NCBI GenBank assembly: GCA_963682025.1
Contig: OY821521.1
Location: 118,456,012-118,520,011 of the forward strand
DNA: 64,000 bases
DNA from: Cordilura impudica
Lineage: Eukaryota > Arthropoda > Insecta > Diptera > Scathophagidae
Reading direction: 5' to 3'
Positions 1-12,143 of this stretch are shown one piece after another. The position numbers and the translations under genes were made by a program. Below the pieces are notes generated by a model, which worked only from the letters and a program-made list of their open reading frames with translations, was not told the DNA's origin and did no database searches. Position 1 is the first letter of the stretch; every line of letters starts with the position of its first letter.

Positions 1-149
1 ACAACTATTTTTTATTAACGAAAATTTATCGCCTTCTAATTATAATATTCTTAAAATTGTTATTGGGTTGAGCTGCATTAAGTCAATATGGTTAGACTAT
101 TGGGTTCCAGAGTCTGTTTGAGTAGTATGGTTCGTGTTCTGGCCAAATA

Positions 150-1290
150 ACGCGATGGTTTTAATATTTGCCACATCAATGTCCAAAGTCCAGGTAACAA
201 AGTCTAGGTAGATGAGTTTCGTTATATATTTGAAAATTCTGGTATAGATGCGATATGTATTTCTGAAACGTGGTTTAATCCGGATATACATGACAATATA
301 TGTAATATTAATGGCTACCAGTTGTTTCGCGCTGATTGAGTAGCTCGTGCTTACAGAACAGGTCGTTGTGGCGGAGTTGCCATATTCCTCAGGAAAGGTA
401 CCTATGGAAAGGTTATTTTTAGATCAAATGTTGAACATGATATGGAGTACATTTTCTTGGATATAACGTGTCATTGTAGAAATATTCTTGTGGAGACCAA
501 CGTTATCGATCCAATTAAATCCATTAATATAATACCTGTGAATTCTTCCACACCCATGCAATTTATAAAAATGAGTGAAACATTACCGGACGCTTCCTTG
601 TAAATGACAAATAGAATGTACTACATTACGACCAATTATCAGCACCTATGTTTTCGAAGCATAATCTAATTTTTTTGAGCTACAACGTCCAGCCAAATTG
701 TAAAACTTCCACTTTTTCATAGCGTGATTTTAATAATTTGAATATAAATGATCTACAGTCTGAATTCCAAATGATTATATGGGAACAAATTTCTTGCATG
801 CCAAATGTTGATGAGCAATGTCAATTTCTACAAGACAATATTATCTTCCTTTATAATGAACATATTCCTATTAAAATAAGGAAAATGTCCTCTAAAGACA
901 GATATTGGTTTTTAAATTAGGCTAAGCGCTTAATAGAAGAACGCAACGTTACATATGCTAGGCGGAAAAGGTTAAAAACACCTGAACTACATGAAATATG
1001 TCGCAGGAAGAAAAGAGCAGTTGTTTCCAAGATAAGGCAGGACAAATCTACCTATTATGAAAACAAATTTAACATTGCTGTCGATGGTAATAAAACGTGG
1101 AAATAAATAAGAAAAATTGGAGTTGTAAAGCAAGCTGATCGAAACAGTGATAACTTGAACATTGAGGAACTCAATGAAAAATTTGTTAATATAGAAAAAT
1201 GGCTGATGTCTATTTTTCGTTCTAAAATAATCAAACTGCCCCAGTTGATGAAAATCTCTTTAACTTTCATTGCTTCAGTCAATCAGAAGT
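150..1290 (+). pseudogene. Jockey-type non-LTR retrotransposon, 5' part (endonuclease and linker)
   Basis: Broken ORF2 start of a Jockey-like element. Translation of about 160-600 gives an apurinic-type endonuclease: an N-IC-H-INVQS start, then AICISETWF (the SETW motif) and GGVAIFL, with in-frame stops. About 738-1100 matches the linker between endonuclease and RT, with the HIPIKIRKMSSKDRYWF stretch. The reading stops at 1290 where a BEL LTR begins. The same element resumes at 25221 with the first RT blocks and again at 29315 with the rest of RT, so the three pieces are one dispersed copy. The coding sense is plus. No ORF1 was seen in the first 150 bases. It is a decayed element with no function expected. 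Confidence 0.75.
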
Positions 1291-1689
1291 TGTTTAAACA
1301 CAAATACTTAATTTTGTACATATTCTTCAATTTATAACATTTATAAACGGTGACCCCTTTTTGGATATAACTAGTTAAAATCTATTTAACTCCCCTTTTT
1401 AACATCTTTGTTAGGAGTTTTACACAGATTCTAACTAGTAGAACCGTTAACGGTACTTGTAAACATTGTTTGTCACCCTCTTACATCCTTAATTCATAAT
1501 AATTAGTCTAGTCTCTTTTCGGCTTTTCGTCGTACCACTACGAGAAACCTGCGACTTTTTCTTCTCTATATCACTTTTGTACAAAAGGTAAAATTTAAAT
1601 AAATATATTTGAGAACTTTTATCTCATTTTTAATTAATTGAAAAATTTATGTTTTTTTATTTATATATTTTCGCATTTGACGGCAAACA
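1291..1689 (+). repeat. BEL-1 5' LTR
   Basis: 399 bp starting TGTTTAAACAC and ending GGCAAACA, so TG...CA termini. It is repeated almost exactly at 24821-25220. It is followed at once by the BEL-type primer site. An AATAAATA run near 1600 could serve polyadenylation. Confidence 0.92.
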
Positions 1690-1710
1690 TTTTGGTCCTT
1701 CGAACCGGAT
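1690..1710 (+). other. BEL-1 primer binding site region
   Basis: TTTTGGTCCTTCGAACCGGAT directly abuts the 5' LTR. The TTGGTCC...CCGGAT form is typical of BEL/Pao elements. A related sequence on the other strand (about 33446-33473) marks BEL-2. Confidence 0.8.
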
Positions 1711-2700
1711 TCCTGAAAAGTAAATTGGAATTTAAAAGTTTTCTTTTTGCAGACTCCAACAACCAGCCATCTTGTTTCAACAGCCCTTCATATTTTTTTA
1801 CAAATTCTTACAGCTGAATTTTATTAATTTCTTCAAATTAAACAAAATGTACGTATAGTTCAATTATATGTGAGCATTAGTGAGTCAAAATCACGTATTT
1901 TTATTAACAAAATAAATTTCGGAAATAAAAATTAATTTCATTAACATTGAAAAGTATTTACATATTTCTTAACACTTTTTTTATTCATTGCGATCGTCTT
2001 GCAACCCTTCGGAAGTGTTAGTTTATACAGTACCTTTATTTGACACTTTGTCATTCCTTTCGTTTTTTGGTACAATTTTGATCAACAGTACGTGTGTTTA
2101 CAGCGGACGGACGAATTTAATTTTTTTTTCTTGTAAAAATTTGTGAATAAATTTGTTTTGTAAAAATAAAGCAACATAAAACAGTGAATAATTAAAATTC
2201 TAACGTAAAATTACCTGTTCTTTAATTGGGTTGAAAAAAAAAAAACAAAAGCTGTCGGGTTCGTAAAAGTGATTAATTTTAAAATTTTCTGATATTAACA
2301 TTGATCCCTTATACTAACGCACGTATATACAAACATCAGTGTTTTGTTTTGTTTTTCTTTTTTTGCCTTATTCGCAAGTAATAAGTTGTTTTTTTATATA
2401 CGCACATTATAAGCTGTGGTAATTTTAAACATACCATAGATTTGTTTGAATATAGTGTTGTTGTTGGTATTTATTAAATTACATATTATCACCCTACTGT
2501 CCATCATAGTCTCGACTTATTTAGTGTTTTTTTAAATTTAATGTTACTTTTAATATTTTTATATCGGCATTTTTTTTTGTGAAATTCATTTACGAATTTA
2601 AAGTTGATAAATATTTTTCGTGGATTTTCGGAAATTTTCGTTTGTTTAATTTTTTTTTGATTTTAATAATTTTTTTTTTTTAATTTATTTAATAAAAAAT
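1711..2700 (+). other. BEL-1 5' untranslated leader
   Basis: About 1 kb of AT-rich sequence between the PBS and the gag start. It has several homopolymer runs and no ORF that resembles a protein. No promoter or repeat could be supported. Confidence 0.5.
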
Positions 2701-3081
2701 GCCTGAAACCGCGTTGGATATTTTCATTGAAGATTCGGATGCTCTCGTTAAATATGAAGCGAGATTGATTGATATACGCGAAGAACTTCATTCGGTTTTC
2801 AATCTTGAGATAAGAGGGAAGGAAGTTAACTTGTTATAGGAACAAGCAAAATCTTCTTATCGCGCTTGTCTCAGTTATTTAAAAAATGCGAAAGATATCG
2901 AACCTGACGATATTGACGCCGTGGAGGCAAACTACGAAGCCAGTTTTAACGTGTTTGTTAATTGTTTATCGCGTATTAATGAAAAATTACGTAATTTGGA
3001 ACCACATTCCAAGCTTCACGAGCAGCCGCCGCACAGTGCTTTGATCCCATATAAGGAAGGGACAAAAATAGAAGGAGTTAT
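2701..3081 (+). pseudogene. BEL-1 gag, N-terminal part
   Basis: The ATG at 2701 opens a reading frame beginning MPETALDIFIEDSDALVKYE. An acidic, helical N-terminus with regularly spaced aromatic and leucine residues is usual for BEL/Pao Gag; compare the similar start of BEL-3 at 59416. A TAG stop falls inside the frame at about 2837. Reading ends near 3081, where the Transib insertion begins, and Gag resumes near 7360. Gag would form the particle shell in the cytoplasm. The stop and the insertion make this copy non-functional. Confidence 0.75.
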
Positions 3082-3149
3082 CGTAAATGAATAAAAATTG
3101 GCATGCTGGTTTTATTTGTCAAAATTAGAAAAAAACCGAATTTTTGAAA

Positions 3150-3600
3150 AAATTGGTGCAAGGACACTCATACCTCCCATACATCCTGACCTTAAAATTT
3201 TGAATAAAATCTACAATTCGGCTTTTAACGACTTAGAAACTTGTTATAATTGTAGATATAACGTAATAACAATTTCTGTTAAATTTTGTTTAAATTGGTG
3301 CAAGGACTCGTTTTGCTGTCATACATCCTTTTTCTTAAAAGCCAAAATACGCTCTGAAAACCATCCAATTGTCAAAATTTTTATTTTTCTTCAGTCCAAA
3401 TTAAAAAAAAAACTCCACATCGGCACAAGGACATTCACACCTGTCGTACATCCTGAATCTTAAATTTTGAAAAAAGCTTCTATTCTGATTACAATGTTGT
3501 AAAAATTTTTTTTCCTTTGTTGAAATAATAAAAAATGTATACAATTTTTACAGAAACAGCGCAAGGACACACATATATCCTGAATTTTAAATTTACTACT
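3150..3600. repeat. degenerate ~125-145 bp tandem repeat with GCAAGGACA core
   Basis: Four units begin near 3153, 3296, 3423 and 3557. Each has a core like GGTGCAAGGACAC followed within about 20-25 bases by CATACATCCTGA and then a TTAAATTTTGAA-like tail. Units drift in sequence and length. It lies next to the 3' end of the Transib coding region. No protein is implied. Confidence 0.6.
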
Positions 3601-3728
3601 ACCAAAAAAATAATAAAAGCATGATGGAAAAAGTTTTTATAAATAAATACTTTTTCTAATATAAAATAAATATTTATTAATATGTTTACGGAACAGCTTT
3701 TTAGAGTTTAACAAAAAGAAAAAACATT

Positions 3729-6170
3729 TTATTTATCGTCACTGGATTCTTCCGAAGAATACGATTCACTATAAGAAGAACTAGCATGTATTTCAACATT
3801 TACACTTTCCTTTACAAGATATTTTTCTAATTCTTCGTCATTAGTTTTATTTGTTTTTTTATTTAGCTTTCTGTTTGAGGACAACACAGGATCTGAAACC
3901 AACAACAAATGGGTCATTAAATCCTTGTTTGTATTTTCTCTGGATGATTTTCGTGTATGTGATAATCGGACCTTTCTAACGTTTTTGTGGTTAGCTTCAA
4001 TAGCTTCTTCAGACAAACATCCTTAAAAAAAATTATAAAAGAATACTGTTTTATATAAAAAAGTTAAGTGCTAACAAACCTATTGGAATATCAAAAAACT
4101 TAAGAACGTCACATCCGTGTATAAGAACTTTGTGTACACTACTGGGCATATAAAACCAACTATAGTGGGATAAATATATGTTTCTTGTGGTTATTAAAAG
4201 TTCTTCGAATTTTTCATTATTTATTGGTATCCCACAAGACAGCACCCTTAATATTATATGGAAATTCTCAATTAAATCTTTATTTATCCCAGTAATTTCT
4301 GCGGATATAGCACTCTTTTCAAAAAATCGCCTAGCCGTATTGCCGTCATTCGTTGTGCCAAATCCAGATTTGACTTGATCAATAACCAATCCCATTCTTG
4401 TTTTAAATTGATGTTGGATTGTGTGTTTTTTTTTAATTCTCCTCTGGTTTCTTCACCATTTTTTGAATCCAAGTCGGTAGGCAATGTGTAACACACATTC
4501 TAAGAAACGTATCCAGCAATGTAATGTGGAAAGACCAAATTTATAGTTGTCTACAATTGTTTCTCTTACGAAGTCGATTTTGTTCATTTGGGTTGGACTT
4601 GACTTACAAATGAAGCATCGACTTGATGAATTTGTATTGCTGATTACATTTGCCACTGATCCGTCTATCATGGTACAATGCATTTCATAACAAAGTTCTA
4701 AAACTCTACCGTTTCTTTTTATAATATCGGTTTCTAGACTTTCTATTGATTTTGTCATTGTCTTGTATTCTTCACGTACAAGTTCAGCATTTTCTTTCGA
4801 TAAAATAAATTTAATTGGCCTACAGAATCGTGTCGAAGATGAAGCATTGTTGATCCAAATTTCCTTCTGATTGTAATGTTTACCATTCTTAAATAATAGA
4901 AGAAGTGAAACGTTAACTGAGTGAAAATTTATATGGTACAAAAGTTGTTTAATTTGGTGGTATATAAAAAATTATATTAACACTTGTTTTAGTGGCCGAA
5001 AATTTTCATTATTTAATTGGGGATTTTTAAAAATTCATGGTTTTTTAAATAGAAAATGGCTCATTGAAAATTTTAAAAAATTTCAGGAAACAGATTTCTT
5101 GTAACAACCAAATATATGCCAACCTAAATTTTGGGTCTGATTTACACTTTACTTACTTAATGCTATGAAGAACATAAACTCGTCTGTCTTGGTAGAATCT
5201 GCAAATTTTTGTTTATATTGGCTATGGCCAGAACTGCCATCCATGCCCCACTTACAAATTAAAGACAATTTAGATAAGACATCTTGCTCTTCACATAGCC
5301 CCAGTATTCCTTCTGCTGTTCTACGCATTAAATATTTTAACTTTACTTCTGCTGATGTTTCTGTAGCCGTAAAAAGCGGAACAATTTCTCGTTTTTCGCA
5401 TTGTAAGGCATATAAGGAGGGCAAACAGTTTGGATGTAAGATGTTAATTGTTTGACGAAGAACATTGTACTTTTTTTCTGAAAGGTCTAAGTCCATATAC
5501 AGAGCCAAAGCTTCAGAAGGTAGTAAGTTTTTTTTGGGTATTCTTACTGATTTCGGATTTTTTTAATTTTTCGACAGAAAATTCCAATTCTGCTAGAGAA
5601 TATCTGTCAATCAACTCAGCAGTTTTTCGATGTTTTACTCTTAGTGACAATTCGTGAAATGGTTTTGCTGGTCTACCTTGTTTTGTTTTTTTTTTGTGTT
5701 GATGTTGTTGCTTGCATTGCTTCTGTTTCCACTGTCACTGGTGTTGCTTCAACTTGTTGTTCTTCTGCTTCTGCTTGTTGTTCCTCTGCTATAGGAGCTG
5801 TATTTCTGTTTTTTCCTTCATCCAAGTTTTTACGACATATTTCACTTGTACTAGGTTGCTAAAAAAATATTTTTTTTTACTCTTTTTATTATTATTAAAA
5901 ATTATTAAACTTACATTGTCTGTATTAAAACAGCCAGTTTAACCATTTGGAATACTTCTTTTCAAACACACTTCGATTATATTTACTTGCTTTCCAATAA
6001 GTGCTCATTTGAGAATTGAAAATATAAACTTTTTGATGTATGTTTAATTTTTTTAAATTTCGTTTTCCAATATTGCGTTCTACAAATTTTTTTAATACAG
6101 ATATTTTGTTATTTGGAGGTGCTGATAACCAGCACTCAACCAAATCATAATTTTTTAATGAAGAACCCAT
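3729..6170 (-). pseudogene. Transib transposase (RAG1-like), decayed
   Basis: Minus-strand reading from 6170 down to 3729 gives blocks in the order known for Transib transposases, relatives of the RAG1 core. The first block is 6170-5925. A probable intron follows (donor GTAAGT near 5912, acceptor TAG near 5862). At 5508-5149 is the block with KWGMDGSSGHS, carrying the first catalytic Asp. At 4941-4453 are SSSTRFCRPIKF and CTMIDGS, with the second Asp, then CFIC...MN. At 4395-3729 are NDGNTARRFFE, SVHKVLIHG, the SEEA...NHK and SHTRKSSR blocks and LLLVSDP. A second intron (acceptor near 4935) is plausible. Stops and frame changes between blocks show it is dead. It would bind its own ends and cut and paste the element. 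The family call rests on remembered motifs. Confidence 0.78.
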
Positions 6171-7345
6171 TACAAAATTAATTTACACGATTTTCGTTCA
6201 ATTTAAATTAAATATTGTTAAACACTGCACTTAAACAATTGACAAATTTAAATTGACTTTATTCTTTCACTTTTATTATTGTAAAAAGTAACGGTAATGA
6301 CTGGTTTTAAGAACGTAAGGAATGACGATGAAAGTAATAGAAATTTAAAGAAATAAATAATAAAAAGTTATTGTTGTAAATCAAGATATTTGTTTTGTAA
6401 TTAAAGTGTTGTTGTAATTTATTTATTTTTTAGCCTGTTGCCAATTTGCACAACATATAGTGTATAAAAGTGCATTACATTGGCGTTAACATTTATTTAT
6501 TTTTTTTATAGTTGTCATCAAAATGGGCAACTACTTTTTCCTCCTAATAGGTGAAAGTCTAGGCACTTAAAAAAAAGTAAAAAAAAAAAAACAATTAACA
6601 CTATTTTTTTTTTTAATTTTTTAAAACTTGAGAAATTTTTGTAATTTCAACAAAAAATTTATGTAATTCTCGACTTGTAAACAAAAAAGTGTTTTTAGCT
6701 AAAGTTTTTTTTTTTAATTTTTGAAGAATGCTTATCTATTTTCAAGTACTTCTGCATAAAAAAAAAACAAATTAAAGAAAAAACACGAAAGTTAAGGCCT
6801 TTTCCGCAAACCATTTAATTTAAAATTACCAAACCATGATTTTAGACATTTCTAAAAAAAAATAAAAAAAATTGTTGTAGGTAAAACGGGCAAGTTCTGG
6901 TTAAAGATTCTAAAAGCAAAAGATATAAGCTTCAAAATAAAAATATATTACGAAAATCCGTCAATACTATTTTTTTAGAACTCCACCAAACTTTTTGATT
7001 TTTAAGCTAACAACACAAATAAAACTAGTATTTCAAAGTTTTACAAAGTACATATCATCGAAATATTTAACCTCCATAATATTTTTTGCTTATTGGAAAT
7101 GTTCCGAGTAATTAAACAAAATAAAAAAGTTATTGATATCTCAAAAAATGAATTTTTGACAACTATTTTTGTAAACCTAAAACAATTTTTTTTTTTTATT
7201 AATTTTATTTATATTGAAAAATACTTGACTTTAGCGACCCCTAGTGACGAGAAAAGATGTTACATCAGCATGGTCGTTCTTATACGAATGAGTTAACTAA
7301 GTACCTTAAAGAAAATCCTAATTTCATTTACAATGGTGATAACTT
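6171..7345. other. non-coding part of the Transib block
   Basis: AT-rich, with many A and T runs. The short ORF at 7093-7296 has no protein-like character. Nothing else was recognised. Confidence 0.4.
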
Positions 7346-7354
7346 TTTTTTTTT

Positions 7355-8290
7355 TTGATTTTTGTGTATTGGACAAAGTACTGTGCGCCGGCTGTTAATG
7401 GCAATTCGACTGACAATTTTTGCCATAATTTAACGCTTCCACCTTGTGATACTGACATTTTTGAGGGTGATTATTTGTCTTGGCCCACTTTTAGGGATCT
7501 TCTTACAGCGGTCTACGTTAATAACTCCCGTCTTAGCAACATCGAACGCTCATGCCATTTGGTTCGTAAAACCAGTGGTGAGGGTCGGGAAATAGTGTCG
7601 AAATGCCCTCTCACCAATCAAGGGTTTGATGTGGCATGGAAAAATTTAAGGAAAGCATATGATAATCCTCGTATGTTTGTCAATAATCAACTCAAACCAC
7701 TTTTCGGGCTTCTTTTTCTTGATAAGGAAACCAGTGTTGGGTTGAAATCTTTACAGCGCGGTATTAATGGTTGCCTTACAGCTATGTCTACTCATGACAT
7801 TTCGACAAATAGCTGGGCTCCGATATTAGTGTTTTTATGTATTCAACGGTTACCGACCAATACTGTTAATCTTTGGGAGCAGAGTATAAAAGACAAGTCA
7901 GCCTTGTCTCTCTGGAAAGATTTGGATCAATTTCTGATGGAAAGATCACAAACATTGGACTGTCTTCGGGACTTGAGAAGTTCAGAACCTCCCAAACGGT
8001 CGACAGATCATAAAGTTAAAGCGCATCATACAAATGCTGCTTCCTCTTCTTCTTCGAATGCAAATTGCATTTTGTGCAAAAACCAGGTGCATTTCTTACG
8101 ATATTGTCATCGTTTTAAAAGTCTATCTGTTTCCGACAGATATATTCTACCGTGAAAAAGTTTCATTGTTGTGTCAATTGCCTATCAAGGACACATGAAG
8201 CGAAAAATTGTAGTAGCACACATAATTGTTCGATTTGAAATAAACGTCATCATACAATGCTACATCGTGAGTTGCCATAGTCTGACAGCT
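7355..8290 (+). pseudogene. BEL-1 gag, C-terminal part with zinc knuckles
   Basis: Gag resumes after the Transib. The LPPCDTDIFEGDYLSWPTFRD stretch (about 7430-7500) is the hallmark BEL/Pao Gag core and is followed by a helical region to about 8000. A Ser-rich linker leads to zinc knuckles: CILC...H...C at about 8067-8105, then after a TGA stop at 8153 a second set, CVNCLSRTH...C and HHTMLH, to about 8275. Gag packages RNA through these knuckles. The stop and at least one frame change break the ORF. The equivalent in BEL-3 lies at 59764-60600. Confidence 0.82.
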
Positions 8291-8449
8291 CAGCTAGGGA
8301 AAACTACAATTCAAATTTCGGTGCGAATTCGGCTACGACCTCTCGACTGACTAACGCCTTACCTACGAATTCTTCCCCTCTACTTCAAATGGTCATAATA
8401 GTGCTCCTTCAAATTGCCAGGTATTTCATACCTCGGAAAATAGGACCGT

Positions 8450-10110
8450 GCTTTGAAGGACATCAATGGTGAATCTCGTTCACCAGGGTATTACGTACCC
8501 AGCCCGGGCAATTATCGACCCGGCTTCTGAAGCGTCGTTTATTTCTGAACGGCTTCAAAATCGCCTGAAACTTCTACGAATGCTCAAATTTCAGGTGTGA
8601 ATGAGGCTGTCTCTGCTACTTCACGGAAAATTTGTCCTATTAAAATTGGGACTCCTATATACTCATCTTTTATATTGGAAACTATGGCACTCGTTTTACC
8701 AAACATATCGGGTAACTTGCCATCCTTTATAGTTCCTTCGTTTATTAAGGAAAAATTACCAAACCTTCAGTTAGCGGATATCAACTTTTATGATAGCAGA
8801 CCTGTCGATCTGTTATTAGGTGCTGACTTATATCCGAAAATATTGTTAGGAGAAATTCGTCGAGATCTTTTGGGCTCATTATTAGCTCAAAATACGACAT
8901 TTGGTTGGATTATTACTGGTCCAATATACAAACGCCAAGTTCAAGTCTATTCTACTAAGGTAGAATTTTCGGGGGAAGATTGCCTGAATAGAAATATTCT
9001 TAGATTTTGGGAACTGGAGGAGAATCCTAAAAAGAAAATATTATCTACTGCTGATAAAATTTGTGAGGATAATTATCAGATGGTCGTTATATTGTGACCC
9101 TTCCTTTTAAAACTGAATTCCCTCAACATTTGAATTTAGGTATATCTCGTACGAATGTGCTGAAACAATTTTACAGAACTGAATCTACCCTCCTACGAAA
9201 ACCTGAAATGAAGGAAATGTATTATAGCGTCGTTAGGGAATATTTAGACCTAGATCATATGAAACTTGTTTCAACGCCACCCACAGCAACTACCTTTGCA
9301 TGCTATCTACCTCATCACCCAGTTGTTAAACCCGAACGGAAGACAACCAAATTACGAGTCGTTTTCAACGCTTCGAATAAAACTTCAAACGGTAATAGTC
9401 TTAACGACTGTCTTTATGTTGGACCTACTTTACAGGCTGACTTAATCCTCTTAATTTTAAGATGGCAACTTTTTAGGTTCGTTTTCAATTGCGATATAAC
9501 GCAAATGTATAGACAGATAAGGGTCGATTCATCTCATACTCCATTTCAACGCATCTTGTTTAGAGATTCTCCGACGGACAACGTTAAGGACTATGTGACT
9601 AACAGTGACTTTTGGCGTTAATTGCGCTCCTTATCTTGCCATTCGAACATTGCTACAATTAGCAGACGATTCTGAAGCTGAGTACCCTTTAGCATCACAC
9701 ATTTTACGAAAGTGTATGTACGTTGACGTTTTAGCAGGGACTAAATTAACTAAACTTTTAACGTTTGTGGAATCTAGTAGTTCTAAGACTTTCGGTATTC
9801 AATGGAACGCTCAACTGGACTCCTTTTATTTTAGTGTAAATCCTATTGCACATAAATCGAGCCATACTAAAAGGGAAGTTTTATCGACGATCGCGAAGTT
9901 ATTTGACCCTGTAGGTTGGTTAGGTCCAGTTGTTGTTGTTGCAAAGAATATTATGCAAAAAGTTTGGTTGGATAATATCAACTGGGATGATTCTCTTCCA
10001 CTTTCAATGGAAAGCGAGTGGCAAAAGTTTGTGACTAAATATCATGAAGTCAACAGTATACAAATTCCGCGCTGGGTTCATTATACACCTGATCACCCGC
10101 GGGGGTGATT
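8450..10110 (+). pseudogene. BEL-1 protease and reverse transcriptase
   Basis: About 8505-8560 reads as a retroviral-type aspartic protease start, IIDPASEASFISERL, with D-P-A in place of the usual D-x-G. The RT region follows in three frames: 8597-9090, 9094-9621 and 9605-10108. Visible blocks include LADINFYDSRPVDLLLGADLY, YLPHHPVVKPERKTTKLRVV, CDITQMYRQIRV and GVNCAPYLAIRT. The catalytic YVDD is damaged: YVDVLAG at about 9718-9740, followed by what looks like a deletion before the SKTFGIQW block. RT would copy the genomic RNA in the particle. Two frameshifts and the broken active site make it inactive. Confidence 0.85.
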
Positions 10111-12094
10111 TATATTCGCATCGAAACCTCCAGCGGCGAAATTTATACCCACTTGTTATCTTGTAAGACGAAAGTGTCACCTATAAAATCGATTTCAATT
10201 CCGCGGCTTGAACTTTGGCTTCAGAACTTTTGACTTCGCGAAATCGATATACGACTTAACCAGGTTTATTGTTGGACTGATTCTACGATAGTCCTTTCGT
10301 GGTTAAAAAGGACCCTTGTTCTTGGACCACCTTCGTTGCGAATAGGGTGTGTAGAATTCAAGAAAATGTAGGCAAGCATAATTGGTACCATGTTCGAGCT
10401 GAGGACAATCCTGCCGATTTGGGTAGTCGTGGTATCTCTTCTTCGGAGCTTGCAGATAATGACCTTTGGTGGCATGGGCCAAACTGGCTTCGTCAGAAAA
10501 AGACAAAATGGAATATTACTGATCTCTCTACTCTTGATACTGATATTGAAGGTCATCGTGTAAAGACCCATGCTTCGTTCTTTACTGACCCAAAAGGAAA
10601 GGGTATATATGTTGATATTCTTGACGATTTTTCTCGTCTTGATCGAGCGCTTCACGTTTTTCCATACATTTTTCGTTTTTTCTATAATAGTCATCCAAAT
10701 CATAAATCAGGTCGTCATTTATATAAGGATCATACTCTGTTTAGTTGTGAGATTAGAAAAGCTAAATTACGTTTAGCCATCGTAGCTCAAAAGTATCATT
10801 TTGCGAATGAATACAAATGCTTGATAGAGAAAAAAACCGTTATGTTCGACAAGTTTTCTGATTCCTTTGAATCCATTTATTGATCAGGAGGGTGTTATAA
10901 GGTTAAATGGTCGGTTGGTTAAGTCCCCATCTTTATCTTACACTGAACAGCATCCAATTGTTTTACCATATTCTAGCAGATTTACTCTACTTTTGACTGA
11001 ATTTATTCATCTAATTTCCATTCACGGTGGAAATAATTTAATGTTGCGAATACTTCGCATCGAATATTGGGTACCACGTTTAAAATCGAAAATTCGTGGA
11101 GTCATTGGTCGCTGCAAACGGTGCCTAATTGACAAAAGACGGTGATGTAGTCAGATTATGGCGGCACTCCCCCCTGAAAGAACTACTCTTGATAGGCCCT
11201 TTACTACAACTGGTGTTGACTTTGCAGGACCTTTTGATATTAAGAGTTTTACTGGCAGGGCTTGTAAGATTACTAAAGGCTACGTTTCTATTTTTGTATG
11301 CTTTTCTACGAAAGCCTTTCATTTAGAAGCGACTTCAGACTTATCTTCGGCTACATTTTTATCGGCGTTTCATCGATTTATATCGCGACGGGGATGTCCA
11401 AGTACTATTTTCTCCAATAATGGTACAAATTTTGTGGGCACGTCGCGTGAATTGGAAAAAGATTTTCGAAATTTTCTTCGGGAATGACAGACCAATATAT
11501 GTTCTACATATGGTATCCAAGGTCTTACATGGCGTTTCATCCCTGCAGGCGCTCCTCATATGGGTGGCCTATGGGAAGCCGGGGTAAAAAGTTTTAAGAT
11601 TCATTTTCGAAAAGAAACGCAATCTTATAAATATACGTTTGAGGAACTTTCGACGGTTCTTACGAGAATAGAAGCGTCGGCTCTGTCCTATGACCGATAA
11701 TCCTCAGGAACCGGTTGCGTTGACCATTGGTCATTTTTTAATTGGCTCGCCAATACTTGCTCCCCCAGAACCAAAAATTGACGAATCGCCTATAAGTTTA
11801 TTAAATCGGTTTCGAAAAATGAAGGCAATTTCTCAGCATTTCTGCCAACGGTGGAAAGAGAAATATTTAATGACCCTGCATAAACGTTTTAAATGGCAAC
11901 ATCCAAATCGTAATATTCAAGAAAATGATTTAGTCGTAATTCGTCATGAACAATTACCTCCAACTTCGTCGAGATTAGGTATCATCGTAAAAGTTTACCC
12001 AGGTAGTGACGGATATGTAAGGGTGGTAGACGCATGCACTGCGAATGGAATTGTAAGACGACACATTGCAAAGCTGGTCCTTTTGGCCGCCTAA
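10111..12094 (+). pseudogene. BEL-1 RNase H and integrase
   Basis: RNase H-like blocks run from about 10111 to 10480 (SCKTKVSPIKSISIPRLEL; WTDSTIVLSWLK; HVRAEDNPADLGSRG). The integrase follows: the HHCC zinc region at about 10990-11145 (HLISIHGGNN, YWVPRL, C..C), then the core with TGVDFAGPF (first Asp, about 11211), FSNNGTNFVG (about 11415) and GGLWEAGVKSFK (Glu, about 11572). The middle catalytic Asp, normally in SDNGTNF, is read as Asn. A C-terminal domain (11690-12094) ends in HIAKLVLLAA. Frames change at about 10865, 11145, 11490 and 11690, so it is broken. Confidence 0.85.
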
Positions 12095-12143
12095 GAATAG
12101 TAATTTTCTTCTTCGTCGTTAACCTACGTTATTTCTTAGAATT

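Larger units (their letters stand above)
3082..7345 (-). mobile_element. Transib DNA transposon inserted in BEL-1 gag
   Basis: This 4.3 kb block separates the N- and C-terminal parts of BEL-1 gag. Its minus strand encodes a decayed Transib (RAG1-related) transposase. Near the two edges lie related inverted sequences: GTTATCGTAAATGAA at about 3077 and, reversed, GTTATCACCATTGTAAATGAA at about 7322-7343, with a 6 nt gap between them. These may be degenerate termini, but exact ends and a 5 bp duplication could not be fixed. About 3150-3600 contains a degenerate internal repeat. 6171-7345 holds AT-rich sequence with no recognisable gene. Confidence 0.75.

Noticed and set aside
5165..5942. Plus-strand ORFs at 5165-5455, 5448-5657, 5644-5862 and 5712-5942, the last two with Cys/Ser-rich stretches
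   Set aside because: Antisense shadows of the Transib transposase; the Cys/Ser-rich parts are the reverse of a Gln/Glu/Ala-rich linker.
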